Shown here: positions 41,959-50,535 of the stretch, piece by piece | Numbering within the stretch: the stretch's first letter is position 1 | Layout: each line of letters begins with the position of its first letter | DNA from: Halopseudomonas maritima | Lineage (GTDB): Bacteria; Pseudomonadota; Gammaproteobacteria; Pseudomonadales; Pseudomonadaceae | Assembly (NCBI RefSeq): GCF_021545785.1 | Contig: NZ_CP079801.1 | Coordinates: forward strand, 3,034,001 to 3,098,000 | Length of the DNA stretch: 64,000 nt | Reading direction: 5' to 3' | Notes under the pieces: generated by a model | The model's input: the letters and a program-made list of their open reading frames with translations, nothing else | What the model was told of the DNA's origin: nothing | Databases searched by the model: none | Program-made: the position numbers and the translations under genes

Positions 41959-42686
41959 GGGTGGCTTTCCTGTCGCACCTGCTGGTGCGCCGCTTCCAGC
42001 GCCAGGCGGTGGTAGTGCTCGCCTTCAATCTGGCCACGCCGGGCCGGGTTGCGGGTGCAGTGCCGGCTGTAGGCGGCGTCGACCCAGCGGTAGAGCAGGT
42101 GCTCGTCGCGACCGCTGGGGATACCCAGGCGCGGGGCGCGCAGTACCTGGTTGGGCTGGTAGCCGTCGTCTTCGAGCAGCAACTGGTCAGCACTAAAGCG
42201 CTGCGCGTTCCAGTCCGGTACGCGGATCTGCAGCGAGCGGCACAGCAGTGTTTGCCCGGCGCACAGCCGCTCGGGTGCGCGAGCCCCGCCGCTGGCGCTG
42301 GGGTTGAGCGTTTGCATCCGGACCAGGCTGTCGGCTGGGCTGAGCGCGTCGACCACCGGATAGCCCGATTTGAGCAGCACGCCGCAGCCCTCGCCCAGTG
42401 AGCTGCAGTTCATCGAGTCGCCGCCCCGGGCGTAGTACATGTAGATCGTACCGGGCGCCATGAACAGGGCGCGCCGGGCCTCGGTGTAGCCGAGCGAGGC
42501 GTGGCTACCGCGCTCCTCCAGCAGGTACGCCTCAGTCTCGATGATGCGCGCCGCCAGCCACTGGCCGTTGAGTCTGCGGCGAATCACCTTGCCCAACAGG
42601 GCAACCGCCAGCGTGCGGGCATCTTGCTGAAAGAAATGCTCTGGCAAGGGTATCGGGGAGGGGATGCGGGTGCGGGTATCGGGCAT
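41952..42686 (-). CDS. 3-methyladenine DNA glycosylase (AAG/MPG type)
   Basis: A base-excision repair glycosylase removing alkylated purines. The 244-residue product has the AAG fold motifs ALLGKVIRRRLNGQWLAARIIETEAYL (catalytic Glu in IETEAY), DSMNCSS-type Met/Asn region GGDSMNCSS, and PSGRDEHLLYRWVDA. The assumed start is ATG 42686; the frame opens further upstream but without family similarity. The AAG type is less common in bacteria than Tag or AlkA but occurs at this place, beside proA, in P. aeruginosa. It overlaps the DedA gene. Confidence 0.88.
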   Translation of the reverse strand: MPDTRTRIPSPIPLPEHFFQQDARTLAVALLGKVIRRRLNGQWLAARIIETEAYLLEERGSHASLGYTEARRALFMAPGTIYMYYARGGDSMNCSSLGEGCGVLLKSGYPVVDALSPADSLVRMQTLNPSASGGARAPERLCAGQTLLCRSLQIRVPDWNAQRFSADQLLLEDDGYQPNQVLRAPRLGIPSGRDEHLLYRWVDAAYSRHCTRNPARRGQIEGEHYHRLALEAAHQQVRQESHPC

Positions 42687-42745
42687 GGGCTCATGGTAGC
42701 AGGCGGTGGATGACACATTGAATTGCACAGCGACCGCAGGCGGCG

Positions 42746-42775
42746 CTGTCAAGCCATTGGTGACCCGGCTATAAT
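42746..42775 (+). promoter_or_regulatory. Predicted sigma70 promoter for the proA operon
   Basis: CTGTCA, 18 bases, then a perfect TATAAT followed by GCCGC. The start would lie near 42782, leaving a 27-nt leader with GGCAGGAG before proA. It is the only clear promoter seen for the eleven-gene run. Confidence 0.65.
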
Positions 42776-42808
42776 GCCGCATTTGGTCAACCGGTGGCAG
42801 GAGTTAGC

Positions 42809-44074
42809 ATGAGTGCGGAACAGGTAGCGGTATACATGACGACGCTGGGGCAGCAGGCCCGTACGGCCTCGCGCGTGATTGCCCGTGCCCCAACCGCCGT
42901 CAAGAATGCTGCCTTGCTGGCGACTGCTGAAGCCATCGAAGCCGCCACCGAGCAATTGGTTGCAGCCAACCAGCTGGACCTGCAGGCCGGCCGTGACAAT
43001 GGCCTGGACGACGCCATGCTGGATCGTCTGGCGCTCACGCCGGCTCGCTTGGCAGCCATGGTCGAGGGTTTGCGTCAGGTCGCGGGCCTCGATGATCCGG
43101 TCGGTGCGTTGCGTGACATGAAGTTTCTGCCCTCCGGCATTCAGGTTGGCAAGATGCGGGTGCCGCTGGGCGTCATCGGTATCATTTACGAGTCGCGCCC
43201 CAACGTGACGGTAGAGGCGGCCAGTCTTTGCCTGAAATCGGGTAATGCCTGCATCCTGCGCGGCGGCTCCGAGTCGATTCACTCCAACCGTGCGATTGCC
43301 GAGTGCCTGCGTCAGGGCCTGGCGGCGGCCGGTTTGCCGGATGACGTTGTGCAGGTGGTAGAAACCACTGATCGCGCGGCGGTTGGCGCACTGATCACCA
43401 TGCCCGATTACGTTGATGTGATCGTGCCGCGCGGCGGCAAGGGCCTGATCGAACGCATCAGCCGTGAGGCACGGGTGCCGGTCATCAAGCATCTGGACGG
43501 CATCTGCCATGTGTACGTGGATGACCGTGCTGACTTTGACAAGGCCGAAGCCATTGTCATCAACGCCAAGACCCATCGTTACGGTGTGTGTAATGCAATG
43601 GAAACCCTGCTGGTCAACGAGGCCATTGCCGGGCCTTTCCTGCAGCGCGTGGCGCCGCTGTATGCGGCCAAGGGCGTTGAGCTGCGTGGCTGCCCGGCCA
43701 CCTGCGCATTGCTGCCCGATGCCGTAGCGGCAACCGAGGAAGACTGGTCGAGCGAGTATCTGGCGCCGATCCTGTCGATCCGCGTGGTCGCCGATATGGA
43801 TGCGGCCATCGAGCACATCAATACCTACAGCTCGCAGCACACCGACGCCATGGTGTCCGAGGATTACACCCGCGCCCGCCGCTTCATTGCCGAGGTGGAC
43901 TCCAGTTCGGTGATGATCAATGCCTCGACCCGCTTTGCCGATGGTTTCGAGTATGGCCTGGGCGCGGAGATCGGTATCTCCACCGACAAGATCCATGCCC
44001 GCGGCCCGGTTGGTCTGGAAGGGCTGACCAGCGAGAAGTACGTGGTCTTCGGCGACGGTCATATTCGTCAGTGA
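42809..44074 (+). CDS. proA: Gamma-glutamyl phosphate reductase
   Basis: ProA reduces gamma-glutamyl phosphate to glutamate semialdehyde with NADPH in proline synthesis. The 421-residue aldehyde-dehydrogenase-fold protein has LGVIGIIYESRPNVTVEAASLCLKSGNACILRGG (motif YESRPNV) and the C-terminal NASTRFADGFEYGLGAEIGIST (motif FADGFEYGLGAEIGIST). I chose ATG 42809 after CAGGAG over GTG 42794. It is the first gene of a tight run to lipB. proB is not in the window. Confidence 0.97.
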   Translation: MSAEQVAVYMTTLGQQARTASRVIARAPTAVKNAALLATAEAIEAATEQLVAANQLDLQAGRDNGLDDAMLDRLALTPARLAAMVEGLRQVAGLDDPVGALRDMKFLPSGIQVGKMRVPLGVIGIIYESRPNVTVEAASLCLKSGNACILRGGSESIHSNRAIAECLRQGLAAAGLPDDVVQVVETTDRAAVGALITMPDYVDVIVPRGGKGLIERISREARVPVIKHLDGICHVYVDDRADFDKAEAIVINAKTHRYGVCNAMETLLVNEAIAGPFLQRVAPLYAAKGVELRGCPATCALLPDAVAATEEDWSSEYLAPILSIRVVADMDAAIEHINTYSSQHTDAMVSEDYTRARRFIAEVDSSSVMINASTRFADGFEYGLGAEIGISTDKIHARGPVGLEGLTSEKYVVFGDGHIRQ

Positions 44075-44084
44075 GCCGTCGCTG

Positions 44085-44723
44085 ATGCGCCGCGTTGGTC
44101 TGCTGGGCGGCACCTTTGATCCGATTCACTTCGGTCACCTGCGCAGTGCCGTGGAAGTCCGTGAGCAGCTGCAGCTCGATGAGCTACGGCTGATCCCCAG
44201 CGCCCGGCCGCCCCATCGCGATCAGCCTGGCGCCAGCGCCAGTGCGCGGTTACGTATGGTGGAGCTGGCGGTAGGGCAGCAGGGCGACTTGCAGGTGGAT
44301 GATCGGGAGCTGCGGCGCGAGCGTCCGTCCTACACCGTAGAAACCCTGGAAACCCTGCGCGGCGAACTGGGCGCGGAGGTCGCGCTGTTTATGGTGCTGG
44401 GCTGGGATGCCTTTTGCGGATTACCGAGCTGGCACCGTTGGGAAGAGCTGCTGCAGTTGGCCAACCTGGTGGTGCTGCAGCGGCCCGATTACGACCTGGA
44501 AGTCCCCGAGGTACTGAAAGACCTGCTGGCCGCGCGCAGCGCAAGCCAGCCCGAGCGTAGCCATGGGCAGATCATCTGCCTGTCGCAAACGCCGCTGGCG
44601 ATTTCTGCCACACATATTCGCGCGCTGGTTGCAGCGGGCGCTTCACCGCGCTTTCTGTTGCCGGACGCGGTGCTTGACTATATTGACAACGAAGGGCTGT
44701 ACCGGCCCTCAACCGAGGATTGA
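44085..44723 (+). CDS. nadD: Nicotinate-nucleotide adenylyltransferase
   Basis: NadD adenylylates nicotinate mononucleotide to deamido-NAD. The 212-residue nucleotidyltransferase has the GGTFDPIHFGHL nucleotide motif at the N terminus and the C-terminal ISATHIR signature. Other conserved parts are LIPSARPPHRDQ and LGWDAFCGLPSWHRWEELL. It starts 10 bases after proA. The next gene rsfS begins 8 bases after its stop. Confidence 0.96.
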   Translation: MRRVGLLGGTFDPIHFGHLRSAVEVREQLQLDELRLIPSARPPHRDQPGASASARLRMVELAVGQQGDLQVDDRELRRERPSYTVETLETLRGELGAEVALFMVLGWDAFCGLPSWHRWEELLQLANLVVLQRPDYDLEVPEVLKDLLAARSASQPERSHGQIICLSQTPLAISATHIRALVAAGASPRFLLPDAVLDYIDNEGLYRPSTED

Positions 44724-44731
44724 AACCCCCC

Positions 44732-45088
44732 ATGCAGATTGAAGAACTGGTCCAGCTGGTCGTCGATGCTCTGGAAGAGCTCAAGGCCAAAGACATCGTT
44801 AAGATCGATGTACGTGAGCACACCAGCGTGACCGACTACATGATCATCGCCAGCGGTACCTCCAACCGCCAGGTCAAGGCGCTGGCGGACAACGTGGTCG
44901 AGAAGGCCAAGGACGCCGGTCGCCAGCCGATGGGTGTCGAGGGCAAGGAGTCCGGCGAGTGGGTGCTGGTCGACCTGACTGATGTGGTGGTGCACATCAT
45001 GCAGCCGGCTACCCGCGAGTTCTATGACCTGGAACGCCTTTGGCAGAGCGCCGAATCGCGTCGCGCCGCCCAGCAACCGACAGAGTAG
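44732..45088 (+). CDS. rsfS: Ribosomal silencing factor RsfS
   Basis: RsfS binds ribosomal protein L14 and blocks subunit joining in starvation. The 118-residue protein has the family core DIVKIDVREHTSVTDYMIIASGTSNRQVKALADNV and GESGEWVLVDLTDVVVHIMQPATREFYDLE (motifs DYMIIASGTS and WVLVDL). The start is ATG 44732 rather than the TTG that overlaps the nadD stop. Order nadD-rsfS-rlmH is widely conserved. Confidence 0.96.
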   Translation: MQIEELVQLVVDALEELKAKDIVKIDVREHTSVTDYMIIASGTSNRQVKALADNVVEKAKDAGRQPMGVEGKESGEWVLVDLTDVVVHIMQPATREFYDLERLWQSAESRRAAQQPTE

Positions 45089-45094
45089 GCCGGT

Positions 45095-45562
45095 TTGCGC
45101 ATTCGCCTGATCAGCGTGGCCTCGCGCATGCCGCGCTGGGTCGAGCAGGGCTATCAGGAATACGCCAAGCGCCTGCCCCCCGAGCTGCCGCTGGAGCTGG
45201 TGGAAATTCCCCTGACCACGCGTGGCAAGAACGCTGACGTCGCGCGCTTGATGCGGCGCGAGGGCGAACAGATGCTGGCGGCTGTACAACCTGGGGAACG
45301 TATCGTCACCCTGGAGGTCAATGGTCGCGCCTGGTCTACCGAGACCCTTGCCGAGCAACTGGATAGCTGGCGTCTGGATGCGCGTACCGTCAACCTGATG
45401 GTGGGCGGGCCGGAAGGGCTGCCGGACGAGGTGACGGCGCGCAGCGATCAGCGTTGGTCGCTGTCGCCGTTGACCCTGCCGCATCCGCTGGTGCGCATCC
45501 TGCTCGCCGAGCAGTTGTACCGGGCCTGGACCATTCTCAATCGTCATCCCTATCACAAGTGA
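45095..45562 (+). CDS. rlmH: 23S rRNA pseudouridine-1915 N3-methyltransferase RlmH
   Basis: RlmH methylates pseudouridine 1915 in helix 69 of 23S rRNA. The 155-residue SPOUT enzyme ends RILLAEQLYRAWTILNRHPYHK, and has LEVNGRAWSTE, LMVGGPEGL and SLSPLTLPHPLVR. The start is TTG 45095: the protein matches family members from residue 1 (LRIRLISVASRMP) and has the standard 155-residue length, and no ATG or GTG lies closer. The rare start may keep expression low. mrdA follows 3 bases after the stop. Confidence 0.95.
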   Translation: MRIRLISVASRMPRWVEQGYQEYAKRLPPELPLELVEIPLTTRGKNADVARLMRREGEQMLAAVQPGERIVTLEVNGRAWSTETLAEQLDSWRLDARTVNLMVGGPEGLPDEVTARSDQRWSLSPLTLPHPLVRILLAEQLYRAWTILNRHPYHK

Positions 45563-45565
45563 TTC

Positions 45566-47446
45566 ATGGCCAAGCCGATTCACCTGAAAGACCACAATAT
45601 TGATGCCCGCATCGTGCAGCGCCGTTTGGTGCTGGCAGCGGTGGTTGTGGTTGCGCTGGTGGGCGCGCTGGTGGCGCGCATGTACCACCTGCAGGTGACT
45701 CAGTACGAGCATCACTCCACCCTGTCGGAAAACAATCGGGTGCACGTCCAGCCGATTCCGCCCACCCGCGGCCGTATCTACGACCGCAACGGTGTGGTAC
45801 TGGCGGAGAACCGGCCCAGCTACAGTCTGACCATCACCCGTGACCGGGTTGAGGACCTGCCGGCCACCTTTGAGCTGCTGCGCTCGCTGCTGGCGCTCAG
45901 TGAAGAGGACCTGGCTCAGGCTGAGCGCCGCCTGTCGCAGGCGCGCCGTCCTTTCGAGTCGGTGCCAGTGATGTTCGAGCTGACCCAGGAGCAGATTGCC
46001 CGCATTGCGATCAACCAGTTCCGCCTGCCCGGTGTCGAGGTGCAGGCCAGCTTTGTGCGCTACTACCCCTACGCGGATCACTTTGCCCATGCGCTGGGCT
46101 ATGTGGGGCGCATTAACGAGCAGGAACTCAAATCCATCGACCCGGTGGCCTATGCCGGCACCCACTACATCGGCAAGACCGGTATCGAGCGCTTTTACGA
46201 GCAACTGCTGCACGGCACTGTCGGTTATGAAGAAGTCGAAACCAATGCCCGTGGCCGGGTGCTGCGCGTGCTCAAGCGCACCGAGCCGGTGTCCGGAAGT
46301 GACCTGACGCTGGAGCTGGACGCCGAGTTGCAAGCGGTGGCCGAAGAAGCACTGGGTGATCGGCGCGGCGCGGTGGTGGCCATTGATCCGAACACCGGTG
46401 GGGTGCTGGCCTTTGTCAGCAAGCCCGGTTTTGACCCCAACCTGTTCGTCACGGGCATCAGTTACGCCGATTACGGCGCGCTGCGTGACTCGCTCGATCA
46501 GCCGTTGTTCAACCGGGTGCTGCGCGGCCAGTACCCTCCAGGGTCGACGATCAAGCCCATTGTCGCCCTGGCCGGCCTGGATGCCGGTGTAGTCACGCGC
46601 ACCAGCCGGGTCTACGATCCGGGTTTCTACCAACTGCCCAATGTCAGTCATAAGTACCGCAACTGGAACCGTGCTGGCGACGGCTGGGTGGACATGTCCT
46701 ACGCCATCGCCCGTTCCAACGACACCTATTTTTACGATCTTGCCCACAAACTGGGCATCGACCGGCTGCACGACTTCATGAGCCAGTTTGGTATTGGTCA
46801 ACGCGTCTCCATCGACATGTACGAAGAGGCCGCCGGTCTGATGCCCTCGCGCGACTGGAAGCGTGGTCGGTACCGCCAGCCCTGGTATCCGGGCGAGACG
46901 CTGATTGCCGGTATCGGTCAGGGCTACATGCTGGCGACACCGCTGCAGCTGGCGCAATCCACCGCGCTGATCGCCAGCCGCGGTGTCTGGCATCGTCCAC
47001 GCTTGCTCAAAGAGGCAGAAGGTTTGTTGCCGGACGAGTCTGACACGCCGCCGAACATCCAGATTCGCAATGACAGCGACTGGGACTTCATTACCCAGGC
47101 CATGCAGGATGTAATGCAGTCACCGCACGGTACTGCCCGTGCAGCGGCCGCCAACGCGCCCTACAACATGGCCGGTAAAAGTGGCACCGCGCAGGTGGTG
47201 GCGATTGCCCAAGGGGAACGCTACGACTCGGCAGCCTTGCGCGAGCGGCACCGGGACCACGCCCTGTTTGTCGGCTTTGCGCCGACAGAGAAGCCGATGA
47301 TTGCAGTGGCTGCGCTGGTCGAGAACGGCGAGTCCGGTGGCCGCGTGGCAGGCCCGGTGGTTCGCGCGGTGTTTGACGCCTGGGTGCTGCCGCGCCTGCC
47401 GCAGGAGCCGGCGCCGGAGTCGGCGGAGCAGGAGACCACACCATGA
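45566..47446 (+). CDS. mrdA: Penicillin-binding protein 2
   Basis: PBP2 is the transpeptidase of the elongasome, partnering RodA in rod-shape peptidoglycan synthesis. The 626-residue protein has a short cytoplasmic start, one membrane segment (about 20-41), the class B PBP dimerisation domain with the RGRIYDRNG motif, and a transpeptidase domain. There the SxxK motif is GSTIKP with Ser327, the SxN motif RSND, and the KTG-type motif KSGTAQV. It overlaps rodA by 4 bases (ATGA). Confidence 0.97.
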   Translation: MAKPIHLKDHNIDARIVQRRLVLAAVVVVALVGALVARMYHLQVTQYEHHSTLSENNRVHVQPIPPTRGRIYDRNGVVLAENRPSYSLTITRDRVEDLPATFELLRSLLALSEEDLAQAERRLSQARRPFESVPVMFELTQEQIARIAINQFRLPGVEVQASFVRYYPYADHFAHALGYVGRINEQELKSIDPVAYAGTHYIGKTGIERFYEQLLHGTVGYEEVETNARGRVLRVLKRTEPVSGSDLTLELDAELQAVAEEALGDRRGAVVAIDPNTGGVLAFVSKPGFDPNLFVTGISYADYGALRDSLDQPLFNRVLRGQYPPGSTIKPIVALAGLDAGVVTRTSRVYDPGFYQLPNVSHKYRNWNRAGDGWVDMSYAIARSNDTYFYDLAHKLGIDRLHDFMSQFGIGQRVSIDMYEEAAGLMPSRDWKRGRYRQPWYPGETLIAGIGQGYMLATPLQLAQSTALIASRGVWHRPRLLKEAEGLLPDESDTPPNIQIRNDSDWDFITQAMQDVMQSPHGTARAAAANAPYNMAGKSGTAQVVAIAQGERYDSAALRERHRDHALFVGFAPTEKPMIAVAALVENGESGGRVAGPVVRAVFDAWVLPRLPQEPAPESAEQETTP

Positions 47447-48576
47447 AGTCGATGCCGGTGTCCGGACAGGGCCTGCGCAGCAGGGAGTCGATCTGGACCC
47501 GTATCCATGTTGACCCCTGGCTGTTGCTGTTGATTCTGGCGCTGGCGGCGGTGGACGCTTTTGTACTGTATTCGGCCAGTGGCAAGAACCTCGGCATGGT
47601 GTACCGACAGCTTGCCTATTTTGCCGTGGGTATTGCTGCCATGCTGGTGGTGGCGCAGTTTCAGCCGCGCTTTATGCAGCGCTGGGTACCTGTGGCCTAT
47701 GTTGGCGGCGCCCTGTTGCTGGTGGCGGTGCTGGCGGTCGGCACCGAGGCCAAGGGCGCGCAGCGCTGGCTGACGATCCCGGGTGTGATGCGGTTTCAGC
47801 CATCGGAGATCATGAAGCTGGTGATGCCCATGAGCGTGGCCTGGTATCTGGGGCGGCGTACCTTGCCGCCGAGTTTCAAACACGTGGTCGGCTCGCTGGC
47901 GATTGTCATGGTGCCCACGGTGCTGATCCTCAAACAGCCGGATCTGGGCACCTCGCTGCTGATTGCTGCTTCGGGCATCTTTGCCTTGCTGCTGGCCGGG
48001 CTGCGCTGGCGCTATATCATCGGTGCGCTGCTGGCGCTGGCGCCGGCGGCCGCAGGGATGTGGTTCTTTGTTATGCACGGTTATCAGAAACAGCGCGTGC
48101 TGACCTTCCTCAACCCGGAAAGCGACCCGCTCGGTTCGGGCTGGAACATCATCCAGTCCAAGGCCGCTATCGGGTCGGGTGGGGTGTTCGGCAAGGGCTG
48201 GCTGCAGGGCACCCAATCGCACCTGGATTTCCTGCCGGAAGGCCATACGGATTTCATCATCGCCGTGCTCGCCGAAGAGTTCGGCATGGTGGGTGTTTGC
48301 CTGCTGCTGGGTATGTACCTGCTGGTGATCGCCCGCGGCATGGTGATTACGTTGCAAGCCCAGGATGCATTCTGCAAACTGCTTGCGGGCAGCATTACGC
48401 TGACCTTTTTCGTCTACGTATTCGTCAACATCGGCATGGTCAGTGGTCTGCTGCCGGTGGTGGGCGTGCCGCTACCCTTCATCAGCTACGGGGGAACTTC
48501 GCTGGTGACCCTGCTGCTGGGCTTCGGCATTCTCATGTCAATCCAGACACACAAGAAATGGATGGCACAAAGTTGA
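47443..48576 (+). CDS. rodA: Rod-shape SEDS glycosyltransferase RodA
   Basis: RodA polymerises lipid II into glycan strands with PBP2. The 377-residue SEDS protein has about ten membrane segments. Its motifs include GAQRWLTIPGVMRFQPSEIMKLVMP (QRWL and FQPSE), KQPDLGTSLL, the large loop with SKAAIGSGGVFGKGWLQGTQSHLDFLPEGHTDFI (catalytic Asp region), and the C-terminal GLLPVVGVPLPFISYGGTS. Its 3' end overlaps the mltB start by 19 bases. Confidence 0.96.
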   Translation: MKSMPVSGQGLRSRESIWTRIHVDPWLLLLILALAAVDAFVLYSASGKNLGMVYRQLAYFAVGIAAMLVVAQFQPRFMQRWVPVAYVGGALLLVAVLAVGTEAKGAQRWLTIPGVMRFQPSEIMKLVMPMSVAWYLGRRTLPPSFKHVVGSLAIVMVPTVLILKQPDLGTSLLIAASGIFALLLAGLRWRYIIGALLALAPAAAGMWFFVMHGYQKQRVLTFLNPESDPLGSGWNIIQSKAAIGSGGVFGKGWLQGTQSHLDFLPEGHTDFIIAVLAEEFGMVGVCLLLGMYLLVIARGMVITLQAQDAFCKLLAGSITLTFFVYVFVNIGMVSGLLPVVGVPLPFISYGGTSLVTLLLGFGILMSIQTHKKWMAQS

Positions 48577-49580
48577 TTGCATTTTCACTGTTTCGCCGCC
48601 AGTGCGCGGCACTCGTCCTGGGTTCCGCCTGTGTGCTGCCGGCGCAAGCGCAGGATTACGGCCCGGACCACCCCGGCGTGCCGGCCTTTATTGAGCAGAT
48701 GCAGCGCGAGCACGGTTTCAGCGCCGAGCACGTGCAGGCCTTGCTGGATCAGGCCGAGCATCAGGACAACATTATCAAGGCCATTTCGCGTCCGGCCGAG
48801 CGGGTCAAACCCTGGCACGAGTACCGGGCCATCTTCATCACCGATCAGCGTATCGAGCGCGGCCTGGCGTTCTGGGCTGAACACGCCGACACCCTGGCGC
48901 GGGCCGAGCAGGAGTACGGCGTTGAGCCTGAAGTAATTCTCGCCATTATCGGCGTCGAGACCTTCTACGGCCGTAACATGGGCTCCTATCGGGTGCTGGA
49001 CGCGCTGGCAACGCTCGGGTTCGACTATCCGCCGCGCGCCGACTTCTTCCGCAAGCAGCTGATGAGCTACATGGTGCTGACCCGTGAGCAGCAGATTGAT
49101 CCGCTGACGCTGAAGGGCTCCTACGCCGGCGCCATGGGCTATGGGCAGTTCATCCCCTCCAGCTATCAGGCCTATGCGGTCGACTTTGATGGCGACGGCA
49201 AGGTCGATATCTGGAATAACCCGGTCGACGCCATCGGTAGTGTTGCCAATTATTTCCACCAGCACGGCTGGACCCATGGGGCCCAGGTGGCAGTTGCCGC
49301 TGAGGTGACGGGTGAGCGCGTGAAGGAGGGCATCACCGAGACCCAGGGTCTGGAGGCGCGGCGTACTGTGGCCGAGCTCAAGGCGCTCGGCTGGACGCCT
49401 AAGACTGCACTGCCGGATGAGCAGGAAGTAATGGCATTTGAGTTTGATGCCGGGGAACGAATGCAGTACTGGGTCGGTCTGAACAATCTGTACGTCATTA
49501 CCCGCTACAACCGCAGCGTCATGTATGCCATGGTAGTGCACCAACTCGCAGACCTGTTACGTGAGGCCAGGCCCGAATGA
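48558..49580 (+). CDS. mltB: Lytic murein transglycosylase MltB/SltB1 type
   Basis: A periplasmic enzyme that cleaves MurNAc-GlcNAc bonds with 1,6-anhydro formation. The 340-residue product has a signal peptide (ends LPAQAQ) without a lipobox, so it is likely soluble like P. aeruginosa SltB1. The SLT domain has IIGVETFYGRNMG with catalytic Glu134, GAMGYGQFIPSSYQAYAVDFDGDGK (motif GAMGYGQFIPSS) and DIWNNPVDAIGSVANYF. I chose ATG 48558, inside rodA, because it gives a full signal peptide. It belongs to the elongasome operon and is followed by rlpA with a 4-base overlap. Confidence 0.94.
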   Translation: MDGTKLIAFSLFRRQCAALVLGSACVLPAQAQDYGPDHPGVPAFIEQMQREHGFSAEHVQALLDQAEHQDNIIKAISRPAERVKPWHEYRAIFITDQRIERGLAFWAEHADTLARAEQEYGVEPEVILAIIGVETFYGRNMGSYRVLDALATLGFDYPPRADFFRKQLMSYMVLTREQQIDPLTLKGSYAGAMGYGQFIPSSYQAYAVDFDGDGKVDIWNNPVDAIGSVANYFHQHGWTHGAQVAVAAEVTGERVKEGITETQGLEARRTVAELKALGWTPKTALPDEQEVMAFEFDAGERMQYWVGLNNLYVITRYNRSVMYAMVVHQLADLLREARPE

Positions 49581-50488
49581 TGCCGACTGCCATGTCCCCG
49601 ATACGTTGCCTGTTGCTCAGCAGCCTGGCAACGGTGCTGGTGGCCTGTTCTTCTGCGCCGCAAACCGGCAGCAGCACTACCAGCGCGCCGTCGTCCAGCG
49701 CCCCCCGGCCGCTGCACGACGGCCCGCCCAGCTATATGCAGGATGTGTCGCAGATCCCCGATGCGGTGCCGACACCGCATACCGGGGCCTACAAGGCCTC
49801 GCCGTACACGGTGCTGGGGCAGCGCTATCATCCGATGCAGGACGGGCGCAACTACCGGGAGGAGGGTACTGCCTCGTGGTACGGCACCAAGTTCCACGGC
49901 CAGAACACCGCCAACGGCGAGTTGTATGACCTCTACGGCATGACCGCAGCGCACAAGACGCTCCCGCTGCCGAGCTATGTAGAGGTCACCAACCTGGAAA
50001 ACGGGCGCAAAATCATTGTGCGGGTCAATGACCGTGGTCCGTTCTATTCCGACCGCATCATTGACCTCTCCTTTGCCGCCGCCAAAAAGCTTGGGTATGC
50101 CGACCAGGGCACCGCCCGCGTGTTGGTGCAGGGCATTGACCCGGTGGCCTGGCAGCAGCAGAACAACCCCAGCTATCTGGTAACCCGTGAGGCAGTGAGT
50201 GCGGCGCCCGTGGCTGCTGCCCTGCCGCCAGAGCCGGTTGAAAACGTGCAGACTGGCCTCTATCTACAGGTCGGTGCCTTTGCTTCAAACCAGGCTGCCG
50301 AAGCGCTGCGCCAGCGTGTGCTGGGTGTGGTCGGCAGTAATGTCTGGGTCAGTCCGGTGCAGGTTGATACCCGCACATTGCATCGTGTTCGGGTTGGCCC
50401 GCTGTCCAGCCAGGACGAAGCGCGGCGGATGATCGAAACCCTGCGCGTGGCCAATCTGGGTACGCCCACGCTGGTCACCGTGAACTGA
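49577..50488 (+). CDS. rlpA: Rare lipoprotein A, septal/denuded-glycan transglycosylase
   Basis: RlpA in P. aeruginosa is a lipoprotein transglycosylase that cuts peptide-free glycan strands at the septum. The 303-residue protein has a lipoprotein signal with lipobox LVAC near residue 25, a Ser/Pro-rich linker, the double-psi beta-barrel domain (EGTASWYGTKFHGQNTANGE, KIIVRVNDRGPF) and a C-terminal SPOR domain (about 225-303, LYLQVGAFASNQAAEALRQRV) that binds denuded glycan. It sits between mltB and dacC. Confidence 0.95.
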   Translation: MMPTAMSPIRCLLLSSLATVLVACSSAPQTGSSTTSAPSSSAPRPLHDGPPSYMQDVSQIPDAVPTPHTGAYKASPYTVLGQRYHPMQDGRNYREEGTASWYGTKFHGQNTANGELYDLYGMTAAHKTLPLPSYVEVTNLENGRKIIVRVNDRGPFYSDRIIDLSFAAAKKLGYADQGTARVLVQGIDPVAWQQQNNPSYLVTREAVSAAPVAAALPPEPVENVQTGLYLQVGAFASNQAAEALRQRVLGVVGSNVWVSPVQVDTRTLHRVRVGPLSSQDEARRMIETLRVANLGTPTLVTVN

Positions 50489-50535
50489 ACAGCTGTATCC
50501 CTAACAACGTCTCTCTCCACCATATTGTGAGCACC

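Noticed and set aside
44678..46993. 771-codon frame antisense to rsfS, rlmH and mrdA
   Set aside because: It spans three well-supported genes on the other strand, has no recognisable domain and is rich in His/Gln/Arg, typical of a shadow frame.
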